The notes under the pieces: model-generated
Told to the model about the DNA's origin: nothing
The model's database searches: none
What the model saw: the letters and a program-made list of their open reading frames with translations, nothing else
NCBI RefSeq assembly: GCF_047663525.1
Contig: NC_092617.1
Location: forward strand, 6,119,501-6,183,500
Origin: Anas platyrhynchos
Taxonomy: Eukaryota > Chordata > Aves > Anseriformes > Anatidae
Length of the DNA stretch: 64,000 nucleotides
Direction of reading: 5' to 3'
Part shown: piece after piece, positions 22,624-33,565 of the stretch
Numbering within the stretch: position 1 is the first letter of the stretch
Layout: the number at the start of each line of letters is the position of its first letter
Program-made: the position numbers and the translations under genes

Positions 22624-25600
22624 ATGGCGCGGCCGCTGCTGCTGGGGCTGCTCCTGGGGGCGCTGCCCCCCCCCCGCCGCCCCCCAGCCCCGCTTCAGCC
22701 CCGAGGTGAGCCCGGGACCCCCCCTCGATGACGTCATCATGACGTCACGCCCCCCATTCCCCCCCAGTTTCCCTCCCCCAGAAACTTTTAGGGACCCCCC
22801 CCCCCCCTTTGACCCCCCCCCCTTTGTGCCCCCCCCCCCTTGACCCCCCCCTTGGACCCCCCCCCCCCAAAATTCCGCCCCCCCCCAAATTCCGGAGCCG
22901 CATTTTGGGTCCAATTCTCCCCTTTTTGGGTCCCCCCCCCTTTGTCCCCTCCCAAGCCGCGTTCCCCCCCCTCCCCCCTCTTTTTCCCAAAATTTCTTTT
23001 TTTTCTCCCCAAATTTTCTTTTTTCGAGTTTTTGTTGTGTTTTTTTTTTTCGGTCTTTTCCCGTTTTTTTTTTTTTTTTGGTTTTTGGCGTTTTGCCCTT
23101 TTCCGCCCTGTTTCGGCCCAAAAAAAGCGGGACGTGTCCGGCCGCCCCCGGCCCTTTGTCCCGGCTCCCGGCTCTCCCCTCCCCCCCAAAACCCCTCCCC
23201 CCCCCATAACCCCCCCTAATCCCAGCACCCCCCCAATCCCCCCAATCCCCCCAAACCCCCCCATAAACCCCCCATAAACCCCCAAAACCCCCCCAATCCC
23301 CCCAATCCCCCCAAATCCCCTAATCCCCCCCCATCCCATAATTTCCCCCCCGCCCAATTTTCCGCCCCTCCCCCCCAGTCACGGGACGGGCTGTGGCGGG
23401 GGGGGGGGGGGGCGGGGGGGGTGTCACGGGACAAACAGCCCAAACAGGCACGGGGAGGGGGGGGTGGGGGGCTGAGAACCCCCCAGAACCCCACAGCCCC
23501 CCAAATCCCCCCTATAAACCCCCCCGACCCCATATAACCCCCCCCAATCCCCCAAATCCCACTAAATCCCCCCAAAATCCCCCCCAAATCCCCCATAATC
23601 CTCCTAAATCTGCCCCAAATCCCCATAAATTCCCCCATAACCCCCCCAAAGCCCCTACAACCTCCCCATATTCCCCCCAATCCCCCATATCCCCCCTATA
23701 ATCCCCCCAAACTCTCCCAATCCCAAAAATCCCCCCCTAATCCCCCCCAACCCCTCCATAATCCCCCTATATTCCCTCCTAATCCCCCCCAAATCCCACT
23801 ATAATGCCCCCCAAATCCCCCCTAATCCCCCAAATCCCCCCACAATTCCCCCAAATCCCCCCATTTTCCCCCTCCAATCCCCCCAATCCCCCCCCAAATC
23901 CCCCCCTAATCCCCCAAATTCCCCCCATTTCCCCCTCCAATTCCACCCCATAACCCCCCAAATCCCCCCCAATCCCCCCCCCATCCAGGCCTGGCTGCAG
24001 CAGTACGGGTACCTCCCCCCCGGGGACCTGCGCGCCCACCCCCAGCGCCCCCCCCACTCGCTGGCGGCGGCGCTGGCGGCCATGCAGCGCTTCTACGGCC
24101 TGCGCGTCACCGGCACCGCCGACCCCGACACCATCAGGTGGGTGCGGGGCCTCCAGACCGCCTCTATGGTTAGGGGGGTGTTGGTCCTCCAGGTGTCATC
24201 TATGGTTGTAGGGGAGTGGGTCCTCCAAATATCATCTATGGTTCTTGAGGTGTTGGTCCTCCAGACCGCCTCTATGGTAGTTGGGGTGTTGGTCCTCCAG
24301 GTATCGTCTATGGTTCTTGGGTAGTAGGTCCTCCAAATATTATCTATCGTTCTTGGGGTGTTGGTCCTCCAGGTATCGTCTATGGTTGTGGGGGTGTTGG
24401 TCCTCCAAACAGCCTCTATGGTAGTTGAGGTGTTGGTCCTCCAAACCACCTCTATGGTTGGTGGGGTGTAGGTCCTCTAGATATTATCTATGGTTCTTGG
24501 GGTGTCGGTCCTCCAGGTATCATCTATGGTTGTAGGGGAGTAGGTCCTCCAAATATCATCTATGGTTCTTGAGGTGTTGGTCCTCCAAACCACCTCTATG
24601 GTACTTGGGGTGTTGGTCCTCCAGATATTATCTATGGTTAGTGGGGAGTTAGTCCTCCAAACAGCCTCTATGGTTCCTGAGGTGTTGGTCCTCCAAATGG
24701 TGTCTGTGGTTGGGGGGTTGTAGGTCCTCCAGGTATCATCTATGGTAGTTGGGGTGTTGGTCCTCCAAATATCCTCTATGGTTCTTGGGGTGTAGGTCCT
24801 CCAAGCAACCTCTATGGTTGTGGGGGAGTTGGGCCTCCAAACCACCTCTATGGTTGGGGGGTTGTAGGTCCTCCAGATATCATCTATGGTTGTTGGGGTG
24901 TTGGTCCTCCAAATATTATCTATGGTTAGTGAGGTGTAGGTCCTCCAAACAGCCTCTATGGTTGTGGAGGATTTGGGTCTCCAAATTTCATCTATGGTTT
25001 TTGAGGTGTTGGTCCTCCAAACAGCCTCTATGGTTCTTCGGCTGTTGGTCCTCCAGGAACCATCGATGGTTTTTTGGGGCTGTTGGTCCTCCAACCCTCG
25101 GTGGCCGTTGGGGTGTTGGTCCTCCAGGGCTCATCTATGGTTGGTGGGCTGTTGGTCCTCCAGATATCCTCTATGGTCACTGGGCTGTTGGTCCTCCAAG
25201 GTTCATCTATGATTGGTCCTCCACTCATCGATGGTTCTTGGGGCTGTTGGTCCTCCAACCCTCTATGGTCATTGGGGTGTTGGTCCTCCAAGGATCGTCT
25301 ATGATTGGTCCTCCACTCCTCAATGGTTGTTGGGGTGTTGGTCCTCCGAGCCCCCTCTATGGTCCCGGGGGTGTTGGTCCTCCAGCTCTCTATGGTCCCG
25401 GGGGCGCTGTTGGTCCTCCAACGCGGGTCCCTCTATGCCCCCCACGGCCATGAACGCCAGGACTTGAGGGTCCCCGACAAGTTCGGGGCCGAGCTGAAGG
25501 CCAACGTGCGGCGGCGGCGCTACGCCATCCAGGGCATGAAGTGGGAGCAGCGAGAGGTCACCTACTGGTGCGCACTGGGGGCACTGGGAGCACTGGGAGG

Positions 25601-28600
25601 GGCTGGGAGGGGGCACTGGGAAGGATACTGGGGGCACTGGGGGCGCTGGGAGGGCTGGGAAGGGGCTGGGAGCATTGGGAGGGGGCTGCTGGGGGAACTG
25701 GGATGGACTGGGGTGGGTACTGGTGTGCACTGGGGGCACTGGGAGCACTGGGAGTCCCCCTTCTATTGGGTATTGGATACTGGGAGTCCTTGTTTTACTG
25801 GTTTTGGGATACTGGGAGCACTGGGAGGCCCCTTTTCCTTGTTTTTGGGTACTGGGAGCACTGGGAGGCCCCCTTCTCTTGGGTATTATATACTGGGAGT
25901 CCCCGTTTTACTGGTTTTGGGATACTGGGAGCACTGGGAATCCCCATTTTCCTTGTTTTTGGGAACTGAGAGCACTGGGAGGCCCCGTTTTACTGGTTTG
26001 GGGATACTGGGAGCAGTGGGAGGCTCCCTTTTACTGGTTCTTGGATACTGGGAGCACTGGGAGTCCCCGTTTTACTGGTTTTTGGGTACTGGGAGCACTG
26101 GGAGGCCCCGTTTTACTGGTTTTGGGACACTGGGAGCACTGGGAGGCCCCATTTTCCTAGTTTTTGCGTACTGGGAGCACTGGGAGGCCCTGTTTTCCTG
26201 GTTTTGGGATACTGGGAGCACTGGGATCTCCCCTTCCAATGCCTTTTGTGCACTGGGAGCACTGGGGGGAATCAGCGCTGAGTCCGTCCCCCCCCCCCCC
26301 CATAATTGCAGCATCCAGAACTACACCCCCAAGGTGGGGGAGGCGGCCACGCTGGCTGCCATCCGCCGGGCCTTCTCCGTCTGGGCGGGGGCGGCGCCGC
26401 TGCGTTTCCGGGAGGTTCCCTACGGGGAGGTGCGGCGGGGCCGGGCCCCCCCGGCCGACATCGTCATCTTCTTCGCCGAGGGCTTCCACGGCGACAGCAC
26501 GCCCTTCGACGGCGAGGGCGGCTTCCTGGCCCACGCCTACTTCCCCGGCCCCCACATCGGCGGCGACACGCACTTCGACGGCGCCGGCCCTTGGACGGCC
26601 CGCAACGATGACCTGAGCGGTGAGCCGGGGGGGGGGGTTGGGGGGCTCCTGGTGGCCACCGTTGGCCCCTGTTGGCCACCTCGGGGCTTTGTTGGTCGAC
26701 TTGGAGCTCTTTGGGCTCACTTTGGGCTCTTTGGGTCCACTTCGGGCTCTTTTGGCCCACTTTGACCCCTCCCCGTTGGCCACCGTTGACTCTGTTTTGA
26801 CCCCCGTTGGCCACCATTGACCCCTGTTGGCCACCTCAGGGCTTCGTTGGCCACCTTGGGGCCGTGTTGGTCAACTTGGAGCTTTTTGGGCTCTTTGGGC
26901 CCACTTTGGGCTCTTTTGGCGCTTTTTGACCCCCGTTGACGTCTCCCCGTTGGCCACTGTTGACTTTTGTTGACTTCTGTTGACCCCCGTTGGCCACCAT
27001 TGGCCCCTGTTGGCCACCACAAATCTTTGTTGGCCACCCTGGGGCCATGTTGGTCGACTTTGAGCTCTTTTTGGCCCACTTTGGGCTCTTTTGGCCCCGT
27101 TGATCCCCCTCTATTGGCCCCCATTGACCCCCAGTGGCCCCCAATGACCCCCACTGCCCCTCTTTGAGCCCCGTTGGCCAAATTTGAGCTCTTTTGGCCC
27201 CTTTTGGGCTCTTCTGGCCCTCTTTGAGTCCTGTTGATCCCCCCCATTGGCCACCATTGACCCCTGTTGACCCCCCTTGACCCCATTGACCCCCAATGAC
27301 CCCCAATCACCCCCAATGACCCCCCTTGAACGACCCCCCTACGGCCCCCGGATCTGCGACGGGGACTTCGACACCATCGCCATGCTGCGGGGGGAGATGT
27401 TCGTCTTCAAGGTGGGTCCCCCCCCCCTAAATGTCCCCCTCCCCCCCAGATGTCCCCCAACCCCCCGGGATGTCCCCCCCTCGATACGGGGGTGTCCCCC
27501 CCACCCCCCCGGTGACGTCACGGGGCCGTGGGCCAATAGGAGCGGTGGTTCTGGCGCGTGCGGGACCGGCGGGTGATGGACGGGTACCCCCTGCCCATCG
27601 GGCAGTTCTGGGTGGGGCTCCCCCCCGGCATCAACACGGCCTACGAGAGGAAGGACGGGAAGTTCGTCTTCTTCAAAGGTGGGGGAGGCCGCGGGGGGGA
27701 GGTTATGGGGGGGAGGCCATGGGGGTGAGGAGGATGTGGGGTGGAGGGTGAGGGGGTGGAGGGTTTTGGGATGGAGTTTTTGGGATGGAGGCCGTGGGGC
27801 AGAGGTTGTGGGGTGGAGGATTTGGGATGGAGGTTGTGGGGTGGAAGTTTTTGGGATGGACTTTTTGGGATGGAGGCCATGAAGATGGAGGCCATGGGAT
27901 GGAAGTTGTGGGGTGGAGGCCATGGGGTGGAGGCCATGGGGTGGAGGACGTTGGGATGGAGAACATGGGGTGGAGGATTTGGGATGGAGTTTTTGGGATG
28001 GAGAACATGGGGTGGAGGCCATGGGATGGAGGTTTTTTGGGATGGACTTTTTGGGATGGAGGCCATGAAGATGGAGGCCGTGGGATGGAAGTTGTAGGGT
28101 TGAGGTCATGGGATGGAGGACGTTGGGACAGAGAATTTGGGATGGAGATTTTGGGATGAAGACCATGGGGTGGAGATTGTGGGGCTGGAGGCCATAGGAC
28201 GGAGGCCATGGGATGGAATTTTTGGGATGGAATTTTTTGGGATTTTTTTTTTTTGGGACGCATTTTTTCGGGACGGAATTTTTTGGGGGATGGAGCCCTT
28301 GGGGGCATGGCCTCGTGGGCGTGCCCCCCCTCTGACCCTGCCCCCCCCACCCCAAAAAAATCCCGTCCCCGCCCCCAGGGGACAAGCACTGGGTGTTCGA
28401 CGAGGCCGTGCTGGAGCCGGGGTACCCGCGGCCGCTGCGGGAGCTGGGCCGGGGGCTCCCCACCGACCGCATCGACGCCGCCCTGCTCTGGCTGCCCAGC
28501 GGCAAGACTTACTTCTTCCGGGGCAACAAGTGCGTCTTCCGGAACCTTCCGGGGCCTTCCGGGACCTTCTGGGGCCTTCTGGGATCTTCTAGGGCCTTCC

Positions 28601-30412
28601 GGGGCCTTCCGTGGCCTTCCGGGGCATTCTGGGGCCTTCTGGGGCCTTTCAGGATCTTTTGGGATCTTCTGGAACTTTCTGGGGTCTTCTGGAACCTTCT
28701 GGGGCCTTCCAGGGCCTTCTGGGTTCTTTTGGAACCTTCTGGAACTTTCTGGGACCTTCTGGGGCCTTTCAGGATCTTCTGGGATCTTCTGGAATCTTCT
28801 GGAACCTTCTGGGGCCTTCTGGATTTTCTGGAACTTTCTGGGGTCTTCTGGAAACTTCTGGGGCCTTCTGGAACCTTCTGGGGTCTTCTGGGGCCTTCCA
28901 GGACCTTTTGAGACCTTCTGGAACCTTCTTCTGGGGCCTTCTGAAGCCTTTGGGATCCTTCTGGGACCTTTCGGGGCCTTCTGGGGTCTTCTGGGATTTT
29001 CTGGAACCTTCTGGGGCCTTCCGGGACTTTCTGGGGCTTTCTGGAACTTTCTCGGGGCCATCCCGTAACAACGCCCCCGCCCCCGCAGCGCCCCCCTGAC
29101 CCCATGGTGCCCCCGTGACCCGGGGGTGACCCCGTGCCCCCCCTCCCCCCAGGTATTACCGTTTCAGCGAGGAGCGCGGCGCCGTGGACCCCGAGTACCC
29201 CAAGGGCATCGAGGTCTGGGGGGGGGTCCCCGAGTCCCCCCGCGGAGCCTTCATGGGGCCCGACGACGGTGAGGGGGGAGAGGGGGGGCGTATCGCGACA
29301 TACCCCTATCGCGACACACCCCTATCGCGACATACCCCTATTGCGACACAGCCCTATCGCGACACAGCCCTATTGCAACACAGCCCCGTGTCCGATATCC
29401 CCATATCTGCATGGCCCCGTGTCGTGGTAGCCCCACAGCCCGTCAGCCCCATCCCCTGATATCGCGATATCCCCCCCATATCCCGATACCCCCCCCATAT
29501 CCCAACACAGCCCTGTATCGCGATATCCCTCCCCATATCCCAACACTCTCCCGCATCCCCACACCCCTCCCTATCCCGATACCACCCCATATCGCGATGC
29601 CACCCAATATCCCAAGACCTCCCCCTACCCCGGCACCTCCCCATATCCCAATACCCCTCCCCATATCGCGATACCCTGGCCTATACCCCCTCCCATGTCA
29701 CAATACCCTCACCCATATCACGATATCCCAGCTCCTACTGCCATACCCAGACCCATATCGCAATACCTGGGCCCATACCGCAATATCCTGGCCCATATCA
29801 TGATACAATGGGCCGCTATCGCAATATCACAGCCCATATCACCATACCCAGGCCCATATTGCAATGCCCCTATCATGATATTGCAGCCCCTATCACGATA
29901 TCCCAGCCCATATTGCGATATCCTGGCCCGTATCGCGATACCCGGGCCCCTATCGCGATACCTGGGCCCCTATCGCGATACCTGGGCCCCTATCGCGATA
30001 GCCGGGCCCATATCGCGGCCCTGCGTCTCATATCGCGACATCCCCTCTCCCCCCCCCAGCCTTCACCTACTTCTACAAGGCAGGCCGCTATTGGCAGTTC
30101 GACAACCAGCAGCTGCGCGTCACCCCCGGCTACCCCAAGTCGGCGCTACGCGATTGGCTGGGCTGCGGCACCGAGCCCCGCCCCCCCAAACCCGGCCCCG
30201 GCCCCGCCCCTTCCGGCCCTCCCCTCCCCCCCGGGGGCGGGGACACCGAGGTGATCGTCATCGAGGTGGGGGCGGGGCCTGGCGCCGTGGCCGCCCCCCT
30301 GGCTCTCCTGGCGGGCGCGGGGGCGCTGGGGGCCCTGGCCCTGCTCTGCCGCCGCCGCGGGGCCCCCAAGCGGCTCCTGCGCTGCCAGCGCTCGCTGCTG
30401 CCACGTGTCTAA
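22624..30412 (+). CDS. MMP14: Matrix metalloproteinase 14 (MT1-MMP), damaged in this sequence
   Basis: MT1-MMP is a type I membrane collagenase and activator of pro-MMP2. Exons seen: 22624-22705 (signal peptide), 23989-24137 (propeptide, [15 protein letters not shown]), about 25445-25567, 26312-26619, about 27325-27411, 27540-27678, 28379-28529, 29153-29268 and 30060-30412. The furin site [41 protein letters not shown] and the four hemopexin blades are clear. A transmembrane segment and a 20-residue tail end in CQRSLLPRV. Three things are odd. Exon 1 is one base out of frame at a C10 run. The cysteine-switch region aligns as QDLRVPD instead of PRCGVPD and has no clean acceptor. The exon with the zinc motif HExxHxxGxxH is not found between 26619 and 27325, where only minisatellite DNA stands. 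Either the assembly lost it or the gene is truly damaged. Confidence 0.9.
22706..23988 (+). repeat. C-rich MMP14 intron 1
   Basis: The intron opens with two CRE octamers (22729 and 22740) and long C-runs. T-rich homopolymers follow at 22980-23110, then CCCCCCAATCCCCCAAATCC repeats to the acceptor. The minus strand is purine-rich throughout. No gene is visible. Confidence 0.65.
24145..25440 (+). repeat. 36-bp minisatellite in MMP14 intron 2
   Basis: Roughly 34 copies of a 36-bp unit are present, typified by GGTCCTCCAAATATCATC followed by TATGGTTCTTGGGGTGTT. Later copies shrink to 27-33 bp. The unit is a multiple of three, so both strands carry open frames of 12-residue repeats. The array runs directly into the start of exon 3, where the cysteine-switch codons should be. 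Confidence 0.9.
25568..26280 (+). repeat. ACTGGGAGCACTGGGAG repeats, MMP14 intron 3
   Basis: Units of GGATACTGGGAGCACTGGGA, joined by CCCCGTTTTACTGGTTTTGG, repeat about every 60 bp. ACTGG recurs at 10-bp steps within units. Confidence 0.8.
26620..27324 (+). repeat. Minisatellite replacing the expected MMP14 catalytic exon
   Basis: Units of GTTGGCCACCATTGACCCC and GGGCTCTTTTGGCCCACTTT alternate in higher-order copies of about 150 bp. Neither strand encodes a HExxH motif. The repeat meets exonic sequence ([13 protein letters not shown]) near 27325 with no AG acceptor within about 50 bases. Confidence 0.8.
27679..28290 (+). repeat. GGATGGAGGCCATGGGG repeats
   Basis: MMP14 intron with 18-21-bp units of the type TTTTTGGGATGGAGGCCATG. 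A larger duplication (near 27840-27930 and 28040-28110) is visible. Confidence 0.8.
28530..29080 (+). repeat. CCTTCTGGGGCCTTCTGGAA repeats
   Basis: The intron is made of CTTCTGGGGC and CTTCTGGAAC decamers. A KVPEDPRR-type open frame on the minus strand is a by-product. Confidence 0.85.
29275..30050. repeat. Array of TATCGCGATA palindromes
   Basis: The MMP14 intron holds at least seven exact TATCGCGATA decamers and more than twenty one- or two-base variants, set in CCCCATATC / GGGCCCCTATCGCG contexts with 20-bp steps in the best part (29930-30010). The decamer fits the TMTCGCGANR motif class bound by BANP and related to Kaiso sites. Confidence 0.75.
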
Positions 30413-31482
30413 GCCACGCCCACCGCCCCCGGGCCACGCCCACCGCCCCCGGGCCACGCCCACCCCGCCCCGGGCCACGCCCACCCCGCCCCCTGGTGGT
30501 GTTGCCCCCCCCTCAATGCTTGCCACCTCCCCCATGGGAGGCCACGCCCACCAACGCGAGGCCACGCCCACCACCCCAAGCCACGCCCCCGAGCCTCCAG
30601 GCCACGCCCATGCCGCGAGGCCACGCCCCCTCCCGCCCACAGGCTCCGCCCACCCCGTCCATTCATCACTCCCCTTCTGGTCAATGGGGGCTGGGAGGCC
30701 ACGCCCACACTCTCAGGCCACGCCCCTTTTCCATATATGGCCCCGCCCCCTGCCTCCTGTCACCTCCCACACACAGGGAGCCAATGGGGGGGGAGGGGGT
30801 TGGGAGGCCACGCCCACCACCCCCAGACTCCGCCCACTTCATCAGGCCACGCCCACCACGAGGCCACGCCCCCTCCAGGAGACCCCGCCCCCAGCCTCCT
30901 GTCCCCGCCCCCTCCCCTCTACCCACTTGTGGGCGGGGCTTCCCGTGGCCACGCCCCCCGATGGTGCTCTGGGCGGGGCCTGTCCTTGGCCCCGCCCCCT
31001 TTCCCCTCCCCGTGGCCCCGCCCCCTGACCTGGCTGGGCGAGGTCAGCGCCTTGGCCACGCCCCCTCCTCCCCCTGACCCCGCCCCCGCCGCGGGACCGG
31101 GGGGGCGGGGCCTGCCGGAGGGGGCGGGGCCGTCCGTAGAGCGGAGGCCTCCGATTGGCTGCCGGCTGGGGAGGGGGCGGGGCTAAATAAAAAAGGGGGG
31201 GCTGGGTGCATGGCGGGGGGCGGGGCTCAGACGGAGGGGCGGGGCTATGCAAATGAGGGGGCGGGGCCCGGTGTATATAAGGGGGGGAGGGGCCGCGCGT
31301 TTTTTTTTCTTTGTTTTTCTTTTTTTTACCGATTTTGGGATTTTTTTGGGGGGTGGGGGAGGGGACGGGGGTGGGGAGCCCGGGGGGGACCCAACCCCCC
31401 CCCCCAAAAATCCTGCTGGGCGGGACCGGGGGGGGGGGGAGGGGAGGGGAGGGGTAATTAATTAATTAATTAATTAATAAAG
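30413..31482 (+). other. MMP14: MMP14 3' UTR region with polyadenylation signals
   Basis: After the stop there are CCACGCCCACC repeats, then GC-rich unique-looking sequence. AATAAA occurs at 31186-31191 and again at 31477-31482, directly after a (TTAA)n run from about 31455. Which signal MMP14 uses cannot be told. Confidence 0.55.
31152..31281 (+). promoter_or_regulatory. CCAAT, octamer and TATA module inside the MMP14 3' region
   Basis: GATTGG (inverted CCAAT) is near 31153. A perfect octamer ATGCAAAT is at 31247-31254, GC boxes follow, and TATATAAG is at 31274-31281. The order and spacing look like a compact promoter on the + strand. The 200 bases downstream are T- and G-rich and reach the AATAAA at 31477. 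No coding frame is convincing there, so a short non-coding transcript is only a possibility. Confidence 0.4.
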
Positions 31483-31499
31483 AACTGACGAACCAGAGA

Positions 31500-31670
31500 G
31501 CGTGCTGGGTGGGGACTGGGAGGCGCTGGGGGGGACTGGGAGAGGACTGGGAGGGGACTGGGGGATACTGGGTGTTACTGGGAGCACTGGGAGGGGACTG
31601 GGGGTAACTGGGAGCACTGGGAGGGACTGGGGGGTACTGGGATAGACTGGGAGGGACTGGAGAGGACCCC
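31500..31670 (+). repeat. ACTGGGAGGGGACTGGG repeats
   Basis: The space between the convergent MMP14 and MRPL52 ends is ACTGGGAG-type repeat, ten-base phased, followed by TGACATCATCAATGACGTCA-like CRE copies at 31683-31715. Confidence 0.7.
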
Positions 31671-31739
31671 AAGCCCCAGACGATGACATCATCAATGACG
31701 TCACCAATGACATCACACGTTGAGGTCTCAAGGCCCAGC

Positions 31740-31745
31740 TTTATT
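31740..31745 (-). terminator. MRPL52: MRPL52 polyadenylation signal
   Basis: TTTATT on the + strand is AATAAA on the minus strand, about 70 bases after the MRPL52 stop. Confidence 0.8.
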
Positions 31746-31812
31746 CCGCTCCAGGATGCTCTGAACCGGCCCAAACTGGTCCAAACTGGTCCTCACTGGT
31801 CCGTACTGGTCC

Positions 31813-32799
31813 TTACTGGGGCCCCTTGGGGCGCAGGGCGGGGCTGGGCGGGGCCTCGAGGCTCCGCCCCCCGCTGCGGGCGGCGTCCAGCGATTGGCTC
31901 AGGGCCAGGGCGCGGCGCTGTGGGCGGGGCCAAGTCAATGTGGGCGGGGCCACAGGGTGGGGGCGTGGCCACCAGGGGGGCGTGGCCATCAGGGGGGCGG
32001 GGCTAAGGGGGGGTCACGTGACTGCTCACCGCCAGGGCCTCGTCCTCGCGGCGCCGCCGCTGCTGCCCCCGCCAGAGGAGGGCGGGGCGTCCGTCTGGGG
32101 GCGGGGCCAAAAGGAGGGGGCGGGGTCAGGCAGAGCTGGCCACGCCCCCCACGTGTTGGCCACGCCCCCCCGTGGGGCTAAGCCCCGCCTACCTGCGAAG
32201 GACCAATCAGGGAGGTCGCGCAGGGGGCCGGGCCCGGATTGGCTGGGAGCGAGGCCACGCCTACCGGGAGACCACGCCCACCGTTAGCCACGCCCACTCC
32301 TTATTTGGAAACCCCCCCTCACCATATAAGGAGTGCTTACGTCACGCGCCACTGGCCAATCCGCAGCGAGGGGGCGGGGCTTGGCTGCAGGGCCCGGGCC
32401 TGGAGCTCGGCTGGGGGCGGGGCGAGAGGAAAGGGGGCGTGGCCTGCGGTTGGCCCCGCCCCCATTCACCAAGCCCCGCCCCCTCCCCTCCCCCCACCCC
32501 CTCCCCTTCCTCCCCCCGCCCCTGGCTCCCTTTAAGCCCCGCCCACCCCAAGCCCCGCCCACCTTAGGCCCCTCCCACCACCCTAAGCCCCGCCCCTCCC
32601 TCCAAGCCCCGCCCCCTCCCCTTAGCCCCGCCCCCTCCCCCCTTTTCCCCCTCCCCTCCCCTCCGCGACCCCCCAGGCCCCGCCCACCGCGCCCAGGCCC
32701 CGCCCACTCCCCCAGAGCCCCGCCCCCACCCCCCAGGCCCCGCCCCCCGCCCTCCGCGGCCCCCCCCGCACCGAGCCGCAGCGCCCTGCGCGCCGCCAT
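31813..32799 (-). CDS. MRPL52: Mitochondrial ribosomal protein L52
   Basis: This is a small subunit of the mitochondrial large ribosomal subunit. Exons in transcription order are 32799-32772, 32410-32341, 32260-32193, 32094-32030 and 31917-31813. The phases agree and the stop is TAA, giving 111 residues against 123 in human. The start MAARRALRLAE is a plausible mitochondrial leader. The body matches the family: GQWRVTRGLAPS, GPLRDLPDWSFADGRPA, RRRREDEALARRALALSQSL and a Pro-rich end PALRPKGPQ. It is divergent and recognised mainly by the DLPDWSFADGRPA block and its place between MMP14 and OXA1L. No frame breaks are seen. Confidence 0.93.
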
Positions 32800-32960
32800 G
32801 GCCGCCGCCGGAAGTGGGGAGAGCCGAGGCCACGCCCACTTCCGCCAACACGTGGCGCCGGCCAGCCCCGGCCGCGTGGGCGCCGCCATGTTGTACGGCA
32901 CCGCCGCCGCCATCTTGTGGCCGCCGCCATTTTGCGGCGACGGGAGCCGGCAGGGGGACA
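32800..32960 (-). promoter_or_regulatory. MRPL52: MRPL52 promoter
   Basis: This CpG-dense stretch upstream of the minus-strand start has ETS-type GGAAGT near 32811, CACTTCCG near 32838, CACGTG at about 32850, and GCCGCCATCTTG / GCCATTTTG (YY1-like) at 32905-32935. No TATA box is seen. Confidence 0.55.
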
Positions 32961-32984
32961 AAAAGGGGAGGAGAAAACCCCAAA

Positions 32985-33500
32985 ACCCCCCGAAACCTCC
33001 CCAAAACCCCCCGAAACCTCCCCCAAACCCCCCAAACCTCCCCAAAACCTCCCCAATCCCCCTGAAACCTCCTCAAATCCACCGAAACCTCCCCAAAACC
33101 TCCCGAAACCTCCCCAAAACCTCCCCCAAACTCTTGAAACCTCCCCCAAAACCTCCCCAAAAGCCCTGAAACCTCCCCAAAACCTCCCCCAAACTCCTCA
33201 AACCTCCCCAAAACCTCCCCAATCTCCCTGAAACCTCCTCAAATCCACTGAAACCTCCCCAAAACCTCCCAAAACCTCCCCAAAACCTCCCCCAAACTCT
33301 TGAAACCCCCCCAAAACCTCCCCAAATCCCCCTGAAACCTCCCCAAAACCTCCCCCAAACTCCCCAAACCTCCCCAAAACCTCCCCAATCCCCCTGAAAC
33401 CTCCTCAAATCCACTGAAACCTCCCCAAATCCCCCAAATCCCCCCAAAACCTCCCGAAATCCCCCTGATTTCGCCCAAAACGACCGAAAATTCCCCCAAA
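32985..33500 (-). repeat. CCAAAACCTCCCCAAATCC repeats
   Basis: Tandem 16-19-bp units (AAACCTCCCCAAAACCTCC) form a larger repeat of about 170 bp, marked by AATCCACTGAAACCTCC near 33075, 33240 and 33410. This spacer between MRPL52 and OXA1L holds no gene. Confidence 0.8.
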
Positions 33501-33549
33501 ATGCCCCAAAAAGAGAGCCAGGAGTCAGATTTTGGGGTCCAGGGGGTGT

Positions 33550-33555
33550 TTTATT
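33550..33555 (-). terminator. OXA1L: OXA1L polyadenylation signal
   Basis: TTTATT on the + strand (AATAAA on minus) lies 11 bases beyond the OXA1L stop, giving an unusually short 3' UTR. Confidence 0.75.
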
Positions 33556-33565
33556 GCCCCCCCCC

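Noticed and set aside
24093-25094. Minus-strand frames with 12-residue [11 protein letters not shown] repeats
   Set aside because: They are produced by the 36-bp minisatellite; the copies are nearly identical at DNA level, with no sign of protein-level selection.
24145-25440. CRISPR-like look of 36-bp direct repeats
   Set aside because: Units are contiguous with no unique spacers, drift in length and lie in a vertebrate intron.
27703-29105. Minus-strand frames with KVPEDPRRPQ repeats
   Set aside because: They are the antisense of the CCTTCTGGGG intron repeat and the GGATGGAGG repeat, overlapping real MMP14 exons.
31455-31482. (TTAA)n run as a transposon target or end
   Set aside because: No terminal inverted repeats or transposase remnant are nearby; it is a short simple repeat leading into AATAAA.
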